From: Polyangium sp. (in: bacteria)
Lineage (GTDB): Bacteria; Myxococcota_A; Polyangia; Palsa-1104
Assembly: GCA_025450955.1 (NCBI GenBank)
Contig: JANWLJ010000254.1
Coordinates: 1 to 5,504, forward strand
Length of the DNA: 5,504 bases
Reading direction: 5' to 3'
Shown here: positions 5,025 through 5,504 of the stretch, piece by piece
Numbering within the stretch: the first letter of the stretch is position 1
Layout: the number at the start of each line of letters is the position of its first letter
Translations under genes and position numbers: made by a program
Notes under the pieces: generated by a model
Databases searched by the model: none
What the model saw: only the letters and a program-made list of their open reading frames with translations
What the model was told of the DNA's origin: nothing

Positions 5025-5504
5025 TTAGACGTCGATGTCCTTGGCGTCGGCGGCGCGCTCCATGATGAAGCGGAAGCGCGCGCTCGCGTCCTTGCCCATG
5101 AGCTCGTTCATGATGCGATCGGTCTCGAGCGCGTTTTCCACCGCGACCCGGAGCGCCGAGCGCTTCTTCGGGTCGAGGGTGGTCGACTTCAAATCCTCGG
5201 CCGGCATCTCGCCGAGCCCCTTGAACCGGCTGATCTCCGGCTTGGCGTTCTTGGGCAGCTTGCGGAGCAGCCGATCGCGGTCGGCCTCGTCGAGCGCCCA
5301 ATGCCGCTCCGTGCCCCACTCGATTTTGTAAAGCGGCGGCAGCGCCAGATCGATGTGGCCGTTCTCGATGAGCTTGCGCAGGTGGCGATAAAAGAACGTG
5401 AGCAGCAGGGTCGAGATGTGGTGCCCGTCGGAGTCGGCGTCGGTGAGGATGAAGATTCGGCCGTAACGCAGCTTGCTCTCATCGAAGTCGTCGCCGACGC
5501 CGCA
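5025..5504 (-). CDS. parE: Type IIA DNA topoisomerase subunit B (ParE/GyrB), C-terminal part (cut by window edge)
   Basis: The B subunit provides the ATPase and TOPRIM parts of topoisomerase IV or gyrase, which pass one DNA duplex through another. The last 159 residues are visible. They open in the TOPRIM domain with KLRYGRIFILTDADSDGHHI, whose Asp22, Asp24 and Asp26 (window numbering) are the metal-binding acids. HISTLLLTFFYRHL and ALPPLYKI follow, then the family signature ISRFKGLGEMPAEDLKSTTLDP, and the protein ends with ELMGKDASARFRFIMERA and a short acidic tail. The ending FRFI-ERA...D-DV recalls ParE of alpha- and deltaproteobacteria more than GyrB, hence the symbol, but the paralogue cannot be settled from this part. 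Motifs are intact; His-His replaces the usual Ser-His after DG. The start lies outside the window. Translation ends with TAA at 5027-5025. Confidence 0.92.
   Translation of the reverse strand, partial: CGVGDDFDESKLRYGRIFILTDADSDGHHISTLLLTFFYRHLRKLIENGHIDLALPPLYKIEWGTERHWALDEADRDRLLRKLPKNAKPEISRFKGLGEMPAEDLKSTTLDPKKRSALRVAVENALETDRIMNELMGKDASARFRFIMERAADAKDIDV

Noticed and set aside
4207..5319. Long minus-strand open frame of 370 codons extending the second DUF2267 gene upstream
   Set aside because: It runs across the first DUF2267 gene and the topoisomerase gene in another frame and reads as Arg/Ala-rich shadow; only the part from ATG 4611 has domain-like sequence.
1..5504. CRISPR array, tRNA, rRNA, insertion sequence or attachment site
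   Set aside because: No regularly spaced direct repeats, cloverleaf-like sequence, transposase motif or terminal inverted repeats were found on either strand.

Overview
The window is a dense, GC-rich bacterial segment in which every supported gene lies on the minus strand. I infer a deltaproteobacterial or Myxococcota-like organism. The reasons are the strong G/C bias at third codon positions, a TPR protein that ends in what looks like an AgmX/PglI C-terminal domain (a module typical of myxobacteria), and a deoxynucleoside kinase placed directly before panB. No phage, insertion sequence, CRISPR array, tRNA or rRNA was seen, and no stretch over 300 bases lacks a gene.

In the direction of transcription (high to low coordinates), the window opens inside a type IIA DNA topoisomerase subunit B gene. 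Only its last 159 residues are visible, and they look more like ParE than GyrB. After 51 bases come two tandem DUF2267 genes that overlap by an ATGA junction. A 66-base gap follows, holding the best promoter candidate in the window (TTGACG, 18 bases, TATCTT) and a strong Shine-Dalgarno sequence.

That promoter would drive a compact run of four genes: a small PduL-like half-domain protein, a glutathione S-transferase-like protein that starts directly after its stop (TAGATG), and two paralogous exported TPR proteins joined by another ATGA overlap. Only the first TPR protein carries the AgmX/PglI-like tail. The run then continues into a deoxynucleoside kinase and the start of panB (pantothenate synthesis). 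The same orientation and short gaps make one long transcript with an internal promoter plausible.

Most of the window is ordinary housekeeping and lineage-specific sequence. Three points merit a second look. First, the PduL-like protein is half length and lacks the histidine pair of the family's metal-binding motif. Second, a correctly phased A AAA AAG slippery heptamer near the end of the GST gene has a -1 frame that runs without a stop into the following TPR gene. Third, the palindrome CGATCG is strikingly frequent. I see no clear new defence or mobile system.
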